Source: Streptomyces spiralis (GTDB lineage Bacteria > Actinomycetota > Actinomycetes > Streptomycetales > Streptomycetaceae). From it: a stretch of 64,000 nucleotides of DNA. A model generated the notes under the pieces. The model made no database searches. It saw only the letters and a program-made list of their open reading frames with translations, and was not told the DNA's origin. Below are positions 48,749-56,884 of the stretch, in pieces. The first letter of the stretch is position 1, and every line of letters begins with the position of its first letter. The stretch spans positions 62,001 through 126,000 of the forward strand of contig NZ_BNBC01000002.1 in the NCBI RefSeq assembly GCF_014654675.1, read 5' to 3'. The position numbers and the translations under genes are program-made.

Positions 48749-49528
48749 TCAGACGGTGAGGACCCGGATGCCCGCCTCCTCGAACCGGCGCACCGTCTCC
48801 TTCCCTGCCGCCGAGTCCGTGACCAGGGTGTCCACCGACTCGGCCGGGCAGATGCGCGCGAAGGCTCGCCCGCCCAGCTTGCTGGAGTCCGCGGCGACGA
48901 CCACGCGTGCGGCGCGTTCGCACAGCAGCCGGTTGATGGCCGCCTCCGCCTCGTCGTTGGCCGCCGCGCCGTGGGTGACGTCGAAGGCGACCACGCCGAG
49001 GACCGCCACGTCGATCGTGATCTGGCCGAGCACCCCGTCCGCCAGCGGGCCGATGAGCTCGTACGACTGCGGGCGCGCGACCCCACCGGTCACCACGATC
49101 TTGAACTGGGGCCGTACGGCGAGCTCGTTGGCGATGTTGAGCGCGTTCGTCACCACCGTCAGGGCCGGGGAGCCGGAGGCCAGGTCGCCGCGCACGGCCA
49201 GCGCGCGGGCCACCTCCGTCGTCGTCGTGCCGCCGGTCAGGCCCACCGCCTCGCCGGGTGCGACCAGGTCCGCCACGGCCTTGGCGATCCGCTGCTTCTC
49301 GGAGGCGCGGCGGGCCGTCTTGTAGCGCAGGGGCAGTTCGTAGGAGACGCCGTGCACGACCGCGCCACCCCGGGTGCGGACCAGCATCTGCTGCTCGGCG
49401 AGCTGGTCGAAGTCGCGCCGGATCGTCGCGGCGGACACCCCCAGCTCGGCCGCCGCCTCCTCGACCTCCAGCCGGCCGCGCTCGACGAGCAGCTCCAGCA
49501 GCGACTTCCACCGGGCATCGCGCGACAT
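48749..49528 (-). CDS. DeoR-family transcriptional repressor
   Basis: A 259-residue regulator. SRDARWKSLLELLVERGRLEVEEAAAELGVSAATIRRDFDQLAEQQMLVRTRGGAV is the DeoR helix-turn-helix (S.ATIRRDL-type). The rest is the sugar-phosphate-isomerase-like sensor domain: GLTGGTTTTEVARAL, LTVVTNALNIANELAVR, VVTGGVARPQSYELIGPLA, VVAADSSKLGGRAFARI. ATG 49528 has GGAGG upstream. It is divergent from the SIS and aldolase genes and probably represses them, released by an amino-sugar or tagatose phosphate. The intergenic AT-rich repeats are the likely operator. Confidence 0.92.
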   Translation of the reverse strand: MSRDARWKSLLELLVERGRLEVEEAAAELGVSAATIRRDFDQLAEQQMLVRTRGGAVVHGVSYELPLRYKTARRASEKQRIAKAVADLVAPGEAVGLTGGTTTTEVARALAVRGDLASGSPALTVVTNALNIANELAVRPQFKIVVTGGVARPQSYELIGPLADGVLGQITIDVAVLGVVAFDVTHGAAANDEAEAAINRLLCERAARVVVAADSSKLGGRAFARICPAESVDTLVTDSAAGKETVRRFEEAGIRVLTV

Positions 49529-49588
49529 CCGCGGCCTCCGTTCCTCGACCCTCCGTGACCCTAGCGCACCCGACTCGGGGCCAAATGC

Positions 49589-49632
49589 TTGATTCTGCTC
49601 GAAAATCACGGTTATCTTGCAAGAACAATCAA
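49589..49632. promoter_or_regulatory. DeoR operator/promoter region
   Basis: An unusually AT-rich gap holds TTGATT (49589-49594) and AATCAA (49627-49632) as mirrored arms with 32 bases between, plus the direct repeat AATCAATCA. TTGATT-type half-sites are common for DeoR-family repressors. The two promoters of the divergent genes must lie here. Confidence 0.5.
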
Positions 49633-49656
49633 TCATCGCCCCGGGAGGGTGTGGCC

Positions 49657-50538
49657 ATGAGCCATGTCGAGGACGAGCTGACCAGCCAGCCGGAGTGCTG
49701 GACCCGTGTCGCGGCCGACGCCGCCGGACACGGCGGGGCGCTGCCGGCGCCGGGGGAGCGGGTGGCGATCGTCGGCTGCGGTACGTCGTACTTCATGGCG
49801 CAGGCCGCCGCCGCGCTGCGCGAGGGCGCCGGGCAGGGCGAGACCGACGCCTTCGCCGCCTCCGAGTTCCCGCACGGGCGCTCCTACGACCGGGTCCTGG
49901 CCCTCACCCGCTCCGGCACCACCACCGAAGTGCTCGATGTGCTGGACCGGTTGAAGGGCCGCACACGTACGACGGCCGTCACCGCGGACCCCGGCACCCC
50001 GGTCATGTCGGCCGCCGACGACGTCGTCGTCCTCGACTACGCGGACGAACGCTCCGTGGTGCAGACCCGGTTCGCGACCACCGCGCTCACCCTGCTCCGG
50101 GCCCACCTCGGCCTGCACACCGACGCGGTCGTGGCCGACGCCCGCACCGCGCTGTCCCAGCTCCTGCCCGAAGGGCTCGTCGACTGCACGCAGTTCACCT
50201 TCCTGGGCCGAGGCTGGACCGTGGGCCTCGCCAACGAGGCCGGCCTGAAGATGCGCGAGGCCTCACTCTCGTGGACCGAGGCCTACCCGGCGATGGAGTA
50301 CCGGCACGGCCCCATCAGCATCACCACGCAGGGCACGGCGACCTGGATGCTCGGCCGGGCGCCGGAGGGCCTCGCCGACCAGGTGCGCGCCACCGGCGGG
50401 CTGTGGGTGGACGGCGGACTCGACCCGCTCGCCGAACTCGTCCGCGCCCAGCGGCTCGCCGTCGCCGTCGCCGCGGCCCGCGGCCTCGACCCCGACCAGC
50501 CGCGCCACCTGACCCGCTCGGTGATCCTCACCCCCTGA
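49657..50538 (+). CDS. SIS-domain sugar isomerase (AgaS-like)
   Basis: A 293-residue protein of two SIS modules. PGERVAIVGCGTSYFMAQAAAALREGAG with DAFAASEFPHGRSYDRVLALTRSGTTTEVLDVLDRLK is the first sugar-phosphate binding module. FTFLGRGWTVGLANEAGLKMREASLSWTEAYPAMEYRHGPISI is the second, with the EYRHGP signature seen in glucosamine-6-phosphate deaminase/isomerase (AgaS, GlmS C-terminal) types. ATG 49657 lies 8 bases after GGAGG. Next to a class II aldolase and a DeoR repressor, it would isomerise or deaminate galactosamine- or glucosamine-6-phosphate. Confidence 0.9.
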   Translation: MSHVEDELTSQPECWTRVAADAAGHGGALPAPGERVAIVGCGTSYFMAQAAAALREGAGQGETDAFAASEFPHGRSYDRVLALTRSGTTTEVLDVLDRLKGRTRTTAVTADPGTPVMSAADDVVVLDYADERSVVQTRFATTALTLLRAHLGLHTDAVVADARTALSQLLPEGLVDCTQFTFLGRGWTVGLANEAGLKMREASLSWTEAYPAMEYRHGPISITTQGTATWMLGRAPEGLADQVRATGGLWVDGGLDPLAELVRAQRLAVAVAAARGLDPDQPRHLTRSVILTP

Positions 50539-50568
50539 CGCCCCGACCCCACTCGGAAAGGACCGGCC

Positions 50569-51465
50569 GTGCCGCTTGCAGCCACCGGCGAGCTGGTCGG
50601 CGGCGCCGCCGCCGCGCGCTCCGCCGTCGTCGCCTTCAACATCATCACGCTGGAACACATCGAGGCCGTCGTCGCCGGCGCGGAGGCGGCCGGTGCGCCG
50701 GTCGTCCTCCAGGTCAGCGAGAACGCGGTCAAGTTCCGCGGCGGGCGGCTGCTGCCGCTCGCCCGCGCCGCCGTCGCCGCCGCCGAACGTGCCGCCGTGC
50801 CCGTCGCCCTGCACCTCGACCACGTGCAGAGCGACGATCTGCTGCGCCAGGCCCCCGGCGCCGGCTTCAGCTCCGTGATGTACGACGCCTCCCGGCTGCC
50901 GTACACGGAGAACCTCGCCGCGACCCGGGCTGCCGCCGCCTGGGCACACGCCCAGGGACTGTGGATCGAGGCGGAGCTGGGGGAGGTCGGCGGCAAGGAC
51001 GGCCGGCCGCCGCTGGACGCCCACGCCCCCGGCGCCCGCACCGACCCCGGCGAGGCGCACGCGTTCGTCACCGACTCGGGCGTGGACGCCCTGGCCGTGG
51101 CCATCGGCAACTCCCACGCCATGACCGAGCGCACCGCGGCCCTCGACCACGACCTCGTCAAGCGCCTGGCCGGCACGCTGGACGTGCCGCTCGTCCTGCA
51201 CGGCTCCTCCGGCGTGCCCGACGGCGAACTGACCGCGGCCGTCGCCGGCGGCCTCGCCAAGATCAACGTCGGCACCGCCCTGAACCTCGCCATGACCGGC
51301 GCGATCCGCGACTTCCTCACCGCCCACCCCGAGGCGGTCGACTCCCGCAAGTACCTCGGCGTGGGCCGGGAGGCGATGGCACGGGAGGTGGAACGGCTCA
51401 TCGGCGTGGTCGGCACACCCGCCGCGCCTCCCACCGCCCGACGGCCCGCGCCGCCTACCGCTTGA
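50569..51465 (+). CDS. class II fructose/tagatose-bisphosphate aldolase
   Basis: A 298-residue zinc aldolase. VVAFNIITLEHIEAVVAGAEAAGAPVVLQVSENAVKF and PVALHLDHVQSDDLLRQAPGAGFSSVMYDASRLPYTENLA contain the HxDH Zn/acid pair. EAELGEVGGKDGRPP and LAVAIGNSHAM (third His) follow, then PLVLHGSSGVPDGELTAAVAGGLAKINVGTALN with HGSSG phosphate loop and KINVGT. GatY/KbaY-type size. GTG 50569 follows GGAAAGGACC. It is co-transcribed with the SIS gene 30 bases upstream and splits a ketose-1,6-bisphosphate into dihydroxyacetone phosphate and glyceraldehyde-3-phosphate. Its end overlaps the convergent rlmG end by 11 bases. Confidence 0.9.
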   Translation: MPLAATGELVGGAAAARSAVVAFNIITLEHIEAVVAGAEAAGAPVVLQVSENAVKFRGGRLLPLARAAVAAAERAAVPVALHLDHVQSDDLLRQAPGAGFSSVMYDASRLPYTENLAATRAAAAWAHAQGLWIEAELGEVGGKDGRPPLDAHAPGARTDPGEAHAFVTDSGVDALAVAIGNSHAMTERTAALDHDLVKRLAGTLDVPLVLHGSSGVPDGELTAAVAGGLAKINVGTALNLAMTGAIRDFLTAHPEAVDSRKYLGVGREAMAREVERLIGVVGTPAAPPTARRPAPPTA

Positions 51466-52600
51466 CGGCCTTCAGCACCACGAACTTCGGGTCACTGGCC
51501 ACCAGCCGGCTGTTGCCGAACACCCGGCGCAGCTTGACGTGGTAGCCCAGGTGCCGGTTGCCGATCACCCACAGCTCGCCGCCGGGGCGCAGCGCGCGCC
51601 GCGCCCCGGTGAACATCCGCCAGGCCGTCGCGTCCGTGGTCGCCTGGTGCGAGTGGAAGGGCGGGTTGTTCAGCACCAGGTCCACGCTGCCGGCCGGCAC
51701 CCCGGACAGACCGTCCCCGACCCGGAACTCGGCATGCTCCGGCACCCCGTTCGCCTTGTACGTCGCCTCCGCCGAGGCCACCGCCTGGAACGACTCGTCC
51801 GTGAACAGCACCTCGGCCTCGGGGTTCGCCAGCGCCATCGCCGTGCCGACGACTCCGTTGCCGCAGCCCAGGTCCACCACCCGGCGGGCCCCGCGGCCCT
51901 CGGGCAGGTGCTCGAGGAAGAAGCGGGTGCCGATGTCGAGCCGGTCGGCGCAGAAGACGCCCGCGTGGTTGACGACCCTGCGGCCGGAGACGGCGCCGAC
52001 CCCGTCGGGCAGGTCGTAGCTGTACGGCCACGGGTTGGCGGGCCGGTCGCGGGACGGGTCCGGTGTGCACAGGATCAGCCGGGCCTTGCGCTCGGCGAGC
52101 GAGGTCCGCGTCGGGCCCAGGATCCGCTCGAACAGCGCGAGCGTGGAGGTGTGGATCTCCTTCACCATGCCGGTGCCGACGACGACCGTCCCCTCGTGCA
52201 GCGCGGGCGCCAGCCGCAGCAGCTGGTCCTCCAGCAGGGCGAGGCTCTTGGGGACGCGCACCAGCAGCACGTCGATCCGGCCGGGCGGCGGGTCCTGCGT
52301 GGTGAGCAGCCGTACGGCACCTGGCTCGACACCGTTGCGGGCGAGATTCCTGCGCGTCGCCTCCTGCCCGAGGAACGAGTCGGTGATCTGCACCGGACCG
52401 TGCTCGGCCAGCGCCGTCACCAGCGCGCCCCAGCGGTCCCCGACGACCACGACCGTGCCGGACAGGTCGGTCGCCTCCGCGGCAAGGTGCCGCAGCAGAT
52501 ACTCGTCGGAGGCGTCCCAGGCACGCAGCCGGTCACGCGGGTCCTCCGGGAACCGGGCCAGCGCGCGCTCGCCCCAGGGGGTCGTCATACCGTCGTTCAT
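51455..52600 (-). CDS. rlmG: rRNA (guanine-N2) methyltransferase, RlmG/RsmC type
   Basis: A 381-residue two-domain methyltransferase. The N-terminal half is the degenerate MTase domain (VVVVGDRWGALVTALAEHGPVQITDSFLGQEATRRNL). The C-terminal half is the active domain: GARRVVDLGCGNGVVGTAMALANPEAEVLFTDESFQAV (SAM motif I), AEFRVGDGLSGVPAGSVDLVLNNPPFHSHQATTDATAW (NPPF motif IV), ELWVIGNRHLGYHVKLRRVF. RlmG makes m2G1835 in 23S rRNA; RsmC methylates 16S. Length (about 378) fits RlmG better. ATG 52600 follows TAGCCTGG, suggesting a leaderless message. It is convergent with the aldolase gene. Confidence 0.88.
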   Translation of the reverse strand: MNDGMTTPWGERALARFPEDPRDRLRAWDASDEYLLRHLAAEATDLSGTVVVVGDRWGALVTALAEHGPVQITDSFLGQEATRRNLARNGVEPGAVRLLTTQDPPPGRIDVLLVRVPKSLALLEDQLLRLAPALHEGTVVVGTGMVKEIHTSTLALFERILGPTRTSLAERKARLILCTPDPSRDRPANPWPYSYDLPDGVGAVSGRRVVNHAGVFCADRLDIGTRFFLEHLPEGRGARRVVDLGCGNGVVGTAMALANPEAEVLFTDESFQAVASAEATYKANGVPEHAEFRVGDGLSGVPAGSVDLVLNNPPFHSHQATTDATAWRMFTGARRALRPGGELWVIGNRHLGYHVKLRRVFGNSRLVASDPKFVVLKAVKR

Positions 52601-52656
52601 CGTCCGTCCAGGCTAGCCGAGGCCCAGCTCAGGCCCGTTCCGGCAGGATGGGACCC

Positions 52657-53307
52657 ATGGACGCCGAGCTGTTCCCCCGGAGCCGTACGGAGATCGCGCC
52701 GGGCGCGGTGCACGTACCGGACTGGCTGGACGGGGCACGTCAGCGCGAGCTGCTCGCGGCCTGCCGGGAGTGGGCCCGCCCGCCGGCCGGTCTGCGCACG
52801 GTCCGCACGCCCGGCGGCGGCACCATGACCGCCCGGCAGGTCTGCCTCGGCCAGCACTGGTACCCGTACGCCTACGCCCGCACGGTCGTCGACGGCGACG
52901 GTGCCCCGGTCAAGCCGTTCCCGGACTGGCTGGGCGAGCTGGGGCGGCGCGCGGTGACCGACGCGCTCGGACCGGCGCCGGCCACCGGGGCGGCGTACGA
53001 CATCGCGCTGATCAACTTCTACGACGCCGACGCCCGCATGGGCATGCACCGCGACAGCGACGAGAAGTCCGGCGCGCCCGTCGTCTCGCTCAGCCTCGGC
53101 GACACATGCGTGTTCCGCTTCGGCAACACCGAGACCCGAGCCAGGCCGTACACGGACGTCGAGCTGCGCAGCGGCGACCTGTTCGTCTTCGGCGGCCCGT
53201 CCCGGCTCGCGTACCACGGCGTGCCCCGGGTCCATCCGGGCACGGCACCGCCCGAGTTGGGGCTGACCGGCCGGCTGAACATCACGCTCCGCGTGAGCGG
53301 CCTGTAG
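52657..53307 (+). CDS. alkB: AlkB-like 2-oxoglutarate/Fe(II) dioxygenase
   Basis: A 216-residue DNA/RNA demethylase-type oxygenase. YDIALINFYDADARMGMHRDSDEKSGAPVVSLSLGDTCVFRFG carries the iron HxD (HRD), and LFVFGGPSRLAYHGVPRV supplies the distal His. LTGRLNITLR has the 2-oxoglutarate Arg pair. ATG 52657 (MDAELF) is used; ATG 52648 adds three residues. GGATGGGACCC upstream resembles a leaderless start. It repairs 1-methyladenine and 3-methylcytosine by oxidation. It begins 57 bases upstream of, and divergent from, rlmG. Confidence 0.9.
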   Translation: MDAELFPRSRTEIAPGAVHVPDWLDGARQRELLAACREWARPPAGLRTVRTPGGGTMTARQVCLGQHWYPYAYARTVVDGDGAPVKPFPDWLGELGRRAVTDALGPAPATGAAYDIALINFYDADARMGMHRDSDEKSGAPVVSLSLGDTCVFRFGNTETRARPYTDVELRSGDLFVFGGPSRLAYHGVPRVHPGTAPPELGLTGRLNITLRVSGL

Positions 53308-53343
53308 ACGGCCCGGTCCGCGGATCATGGGAGACTCCCCCTC

Positions 53344-54582
53344 ATGAGCGGCAAGGCGGACCCCCGGACGGCGGGGGAAGGGACCACCTCCAGGACGCGG
53401 CTGGACCGGGGGCGCGGTGCGCTCGGGCCCGCGTTGGAGCTCGTGCACACCGGGCGCGCCCCGACCCGGGCCGTGCTCACCGCCGAGTTGGGGGTGACCC
53501 GGGCCACGGCCGGCGCGGTCGCCGCCGAGCTGGAGGCGCTCGGCCTGATCCGGGTGGACGCCCGCCCGGGCGCGGCGGCCGGCTCGCAGGGACGGCCCTC
53601 GCACCGGCTCGCGGTCGCCGAGGACGGGCCCGTCGCCCTGGCCGCGCAGGTGCACGCCGACGGCTTCCGCGCGGCCCTGGTGGGCCTGGGCGGCCGGATC
53701 GTGGCGACCGCGCCGGGCTGCGAGACCGTGGACGCCGACCCGGCCAAGGTGCTCGGCTCCGTCGTCGAGGCCGGCGCCGAGCTGCTGCGCGGCACCGGAC
53801 GCCGCTGCGTCGGCGCCGGGCTCGCCGTGCCCTCCGCGGTCGCCGAACCGGAGGGTCTGGCGCTGAACCCGCTCCATCTGGCCTGGCCCCCGGGCGCGCC
53901 CGTGAGGGAGCTCTTCGCCGAGTGCGTGCGCGCGGCCGGGATCACGGGCCCGGCGTTCGCGGCCAACGACGTCAACCTCGCCGCGCTCGCCGAGCACCGG
54001 CACGGCGCCGGGCGCGGCGCCCGCGACCTGCTGTGCGTGGCCACCGGGCACCGGGGCGTGGGCGGTGCGCTGGTGCTGGACGGGCGGCTGCACACCGGCA
54101 GTTCGGGCCTGGCCCTCGAAGTCGGCCACCTCACCGTCAACCCGGAGGGCCGCCCCTGCCACTGCGGCAGCCGCGGCTGCCTCGACGTGGAGGCCGACCC
54201 GCTGGCCTTCCTCACCGCGGCGGGCCGCGAACCGGGACCGGAGGTGTCACTACTGCAGCAGGCCAACGACCTGATCCGGCACCACTACGACGACCCGGCC
54301 GTCCGCACGGCCACCGAGGCCCTGATCGACCGCCTCGGCCTGGGCCTCGCGGGCCTGGTGAACATCCTCAACCCGGACCGGATCATCCTCGGCGGGCTGC
54401 ACCGCACCCTGCTCGACGCCGACCCGGACCGGCTGCGCGCGGTCGTCGCCGACCGCAGTCTGTGGGGCCGCAGCGGCGGTGTCCCCATCCTGCCCTGCAC
54501 CCTGGACCACAACAGCCTGGTCGGCGCCGCCGAGATGGCCTGGCAGCCGGTCCTGGACGACCCGCTGGGCGCACTGGCCTGA
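53344..54582 (+). CDS. ROK-family transcriptional regulator (NagC/Mlc type)
   Basis: A 412-residue repressor. Residues about 27-75 are a winged helix (LGPALELVHTGRAPTRAVLTAELGVTRATAGAVAAELEALGLIRV). The rest is the ROK sugar-kinase fold: DGPVALAAQVHADGFRAALVGLGGRIV, GAGLAVPSAVAEPEGL, FAANDVNLAALAEHRHGAGRGARDLLCVATGHRGVGGALVLDG, EVGHLTVNPEGRPCHCGSRGCLDVEADP with the CxCxxxxC zinc motif. The ATP loop DIGGTK is missing (AQVHADG), as in ROK repressors. A nearby sugar operon (SIS/aldolase) is a possible target. Confidence 0.9.
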   Translation: MSGKADPRTAGEGTTSRTRLDRGRGALGPALELVHTGRAPTRAVLTAELGVTRATAGAVAAELEALGLIRVDARPGAAAGSQGRPSHRLAVAEDGPVALAAQVHADGFRAALVGLGGRIVATAPGCETVDADPAKVLGSVVEAGAELLRGTGRRCVGAGLAVPSAVAEPEGLALNPLHLAWPPGAPVRELFAECVRAAGITGPAFAANDVNLAALAEHRHGAGRGARDLLCVATGHRGVGGALVLDGRLHTGSSGLALEVGHLTVNPEGRPCHCGSRGCLDVEADPLAFLTAAGREPGPEVSLLQQANDLIRHHYDDPAVRTATEALIDRLGLGLAGLVNILNPDRIILGGLHRTLLDADPDRLRAVVADRSLWGRSGGVPILPCTLDHNSLVGAAEMAWQPVLDDPLGALA

Positions 54583-54598
54583 GCCGCCCCGGAAGCGG

Positions 54599-55009
54599 TC
54601 AGGCCCTCCTGTCCGGTGCGGACCGTCCGGCGAGGTACTGCGCCACGCCGTGGCCCAGCGACCAGTCGGCGGGCCCGTTCTCGGTGACGGTGACGAACAC
54701 GTTGCGGGGCTCGGTCCCGGCGTAGGCCTCGGCGAGTTCGGCGATGCGCCGGTACAGCGCCTGCTTCTGCGCGTCGGTGCGGCCGGAGCGCATGGTGATC
54801 GCGACGTAGACGATGCCCTCGTCGCGGTGCACGCCGAGGTAGTCGTCGTAGCGCAGGGTGCCGCGGGTGCCGTCGTGGGCGGTGAGCACCTGGAACCGGT
54901 CGTCGGGCGGGACACCGAGCGTCTCGACCAGGGCGTCGTGCACCGCGCGGCCGAGCGTGTCGAGCCGGCCGGCGCCGGCCCCGAGGACGTCGATACGGAC
55001 CAGGGGCAT
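54599..55009 (-). CDS. tautomerase family protein
   Basis: A 136-residue member of the tautomerase superfamily. After removal of Met the N-terminal Pro-2 (PLVRIDVLGAGAGRLDTLGRAVHDALVETLGVPPDDRFQVLTAHD) is the catalytic base of the 4-OT/MIF family; this longer form is TautD/MSAD-like. YVAITMRSGRTDAQKQALYRRIAELAEAYAGTEPRNVFVTVTENGPADWSLGHGVAQYL completes the beta-alpha-beta repeat. ATG 55009 has AGGAA upstream. It lies 15 bases downstream of the DUF1272 gene on the same strand, probably one transcript. Confidence 0.88.
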   Translation of the reverse strand: MPLVRIDVLGAGAGRLDTLGRAVHDALVETLGVPPDDRFQVLTAHDGTRGTLRYDDYLGVHRDEGIVYVAITMRSGRTDAQKQALYRRIAELAEAYAGTEPRNVFVTVTENGPADWSLGHGVAQYLAGRSAPDRRA

Positions 55010-55024
55010 GGGCGGGGGTTCCTT

Positions 55025-55210
55025 TCAGGTGGCCGCGGTGCGGCGGGGTCTGGGGACCAGTTCGCCGCCGCAGTTGGGGCAGACGTGGTGCATTCCTTCG
55101 GCGCAGGGCACGCAGAAGGTGCACTCGTAGGAGCAGATCCGGGCCGGTGCGTCCGGCGGCAGGGCGGCGGTCTCGCAGCGTTCGCAGTGGTCGCGCATCT
55201 CCAGGGCCAT
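55025..55210 (-). CDS. DUF1272 small zinc-binding protein
   Basis: A 61-residue protein with nine cysteines and histidines arranged as a zinc ribbon: MRDHCERCETAALPPDAPARICSYECTFCVPCAEGMHHVCPNCGGELV (CxxC-CxxCxxC-HHxCPNC). This is the DUF1272 pattern. GGAGGAAAGG precedes ATG 55210. It lies directly upstream of the tautomerase gene. Function unknown; a metal-binding or redox role is likely. Confidence 0.85.
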   Translation of the reverse strand: MALEMRDHCERCETAALPPDAPARICSYECTFCVPCAEGMHHVCPNCGGELVPRPRRTAAT

Positions 55211-55346
55211 GGTCGTCGCCTTTCCTCCTGTCGGTGGCCGGGTCCTTCCATCCTCGGGCCGGGCGCGGCCTCGGGAAGATCGGCCCGGGCCAAGGTTGCG
55301 CAGGATCGGGCCGGACGGCCGACCCGGCGCGGTGGGCGGGCCGTGC

Positions 55347-56258
55347 TCAGCGCCAGTCGGTGGCGAACGCCGCGGCCGGGTTGTCCGTGAGGATGCGGTC
55401 GACGAGCTCCGTGCCGAGCTCGGCGGCGAGTCGCGGACGGAGCCGACGCAGCAGGTACGGCATGCCGGGGCCGCCGTCGACCGACCGCGCGCCCGCGACC
55501 ACCGTGTCGCCGCCGAGCAGCAGCCGGTGGCCGAACCCGGCCTCGGCAAGGGCCCGTACCGCTTCGGGCATGCGCCAGTCGGTGGCGTGGTGGGTGCGGG
55601 ACGGGCCGTCGAAGGCGAGATAGCAGCCGCTCCGCGCCGCCTCGCGCTGCACCACGGGGTCGGGGAAGCGGTTGAGGTGCCCGAGGATCACCCGGTGCGG
55701 CGGCATCTCCGACTCGCCGCACAGCAGGTCCAGTACATCGAGGGCCGCCGTACCCAGCTCCAGGTGGACCGCGACGGGCGCGCCCGTGGCGTGGTGGGCC
55801 TCGGCCGCCGCTCTCATCGTCCAGCGGGCGTGCGCGTCCAGGCCGTGGAAACCGCCGGCGACCTTGACGAGCCCGGCCCGGACCCCCGACGGGCCGATCC
55901 CCGTGGTCAGTTCGGAGACGAAGACCTCCGCGAGCCGGCCGCGCAGCGCGGCGAGCTCCTCCTGGTCGTAGTGGACCGCCTGGTGCAGCCCCGTCGCGCA
56001 CACCAGGTGCACCCCGGCCGCCCGGGAGAGCAGCGGCAGGTCGGCGGCCCGGCGCCCCAGCCCGTACGGCGTCCACTGCACCACACTCCGTCCGCCCGCC
56101 GCGCGGAACGCGTCCAGTTCCGCCCGCGCCGCCGCCGCGTCGGCCAGTTCCCGGCCGGGCAGCTGAGGACTGTGGAAGAACAGGTGGTCGTGGGCGTCCG
56201 TCACGCCCAGCTCCCCGGGGGCGACATCGCCGAGAACCGTACGGACGGCGATCACCAC
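55347..56258 (-). CDS. phosphotriesterase-related amidohydrolase
   Basis: A 303-residue TIM-barrel metal hydrolase of the PTE/PHP group. GVTDAHDHLFFHS gives the first HxH metal site, RAGLVKVAGG the bridging Lys (carbamylated in PTE), APVAVHLELG and RVILGHLNRF the next two His, and LLLGGDTV the metal Asp. The order matches phosphotriesterase-related lactonases. GTG 56258/56255 overlaps the stop of the DUF4865 gene, so the two are translationally coupled. Natural substrates of such proteins are often lactones or esters, not phosphotriesters. It could be a lactonase for signalling molecules; this is inference. Confidence 0.87.
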   Translation of the reverse strand: MVIAVRTVLGDVAPGELGVTDAHDHLFFHSPQLPGRELADAAAARAELDAFRAAGGRSVVQWTPYGLGRRAADLPLLSRAAGVHLVCATGLHQAVHYDQEELAALRGRLAEVFVSELTTGIGPSGVRAGLVKVAGGFHGLDAHARWTMRAAAEAHHATGAPVAVHLELGTAALDVLDLLCGESEMPPHRVILGHLNRFPDPVVQREAARSGCYLAFDGPSRTHHATDWRMPEAVRALAEAGFGHRLLLGGDTVVAGARSVDGGPGMPYLLRRLRPRLAAELGTELVDRILTDNPAAAFATDWR

Positions 56259-56863
56259 TGGCGCCCCCGCGGCAGCGTCTTCCGCCCGGGCTGGGACACG
56301 TGCAGGACCTGGAACACCTCGCCCTCACCCGGGCCCTCGCCCACGGCCGCCTCGGCCGCGGGCTCCCGGTGCGCCCAGAGCGAGAAGCGCACCAGCTCCC
56401 AGCGGCTGGTGTCCACCGCCGCTGCCGCGAGCACCGCACCGTCCCGGGCGGCCAGCCGCCGGGTCGCGTCCACCTCCTCCGCCATGAAGTCCGCGAGCAC
56501 CACGCCCTCGGGGACGGGGCGACGATGCCGTACGGCGACGGCGGCGGACGCGTCCGCGGCGGCGCCCTCCTCGTGGACCAGGCCGGTCCACTGCCGCACC
56601 ACGGGCCGCCCGAAGTCACTGGCCAGCCCCTGGAAGGCGCCTCCCCACAGGAAGGTGTTCATGCCCTCCACGGTGTTCCACAGGTAGAACGGGCCGTACT
56701 GGTTGACCGGCGAGCCGTCGACCCCCCGCTCGCGCATCAGATACGCCTTGAGACCGAGCCCCTCCCAGTCGTCGAGCAGGTGCCCGATCCGGGCCACGCG
56801 GCCCCGGATCACCCCCATGTCGTAGTCGGCGGGCAGGGTCAGTTCGTACTGCATCGCGTGCAT
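56252..56863 (-). CDS. DUF4865 family protein
   Basis: A 203-residue protein of DUF4865. MQYELTLPADYDMGVIRGRVARIGHLLDDWEGLGLKAYLMRERGVDGSPVNQYGPFYLWNTVEGMNTFLWGGAFQGLASDFGRPVVRQWTGL is the conserved half and looks like a dimeric alpha/beta-barrel (ferredoxin-like) ABM-type fold used by small heme- or lipid-binding enzymes. ATG 56854 (MQYEL) or 56863 (MHAMQYEL) are possible starts; the longer is listed. Its stop overlaps the phosphotriesterase-like gene start, and the TetR gene lies 22 bases upstream on the same strand, so the three may be one operon. Confidence 0.82.
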   Translation of the reverse strand: MHAMQYELTLPADYDMGVIRGRVARIGHLLDDWEGLGLKAYLMRERGVDGSPVNQYGPFYLWNTVEGMNTFLWGGAFQGLASDFGRPVVRQWTGLVHEEGAAADASAAVAVRHRRPVPEGVVLADFMAEEVDATRRLAARDGAVLAAAAVDTSRWELVRFSLWAHREPAAEAAVGEGPGEGEVFQVLHVSQPGRKTLPRGRQW

Positions 56864-56884
56864 CGTGAGGGTGGTCCTTCCCCG

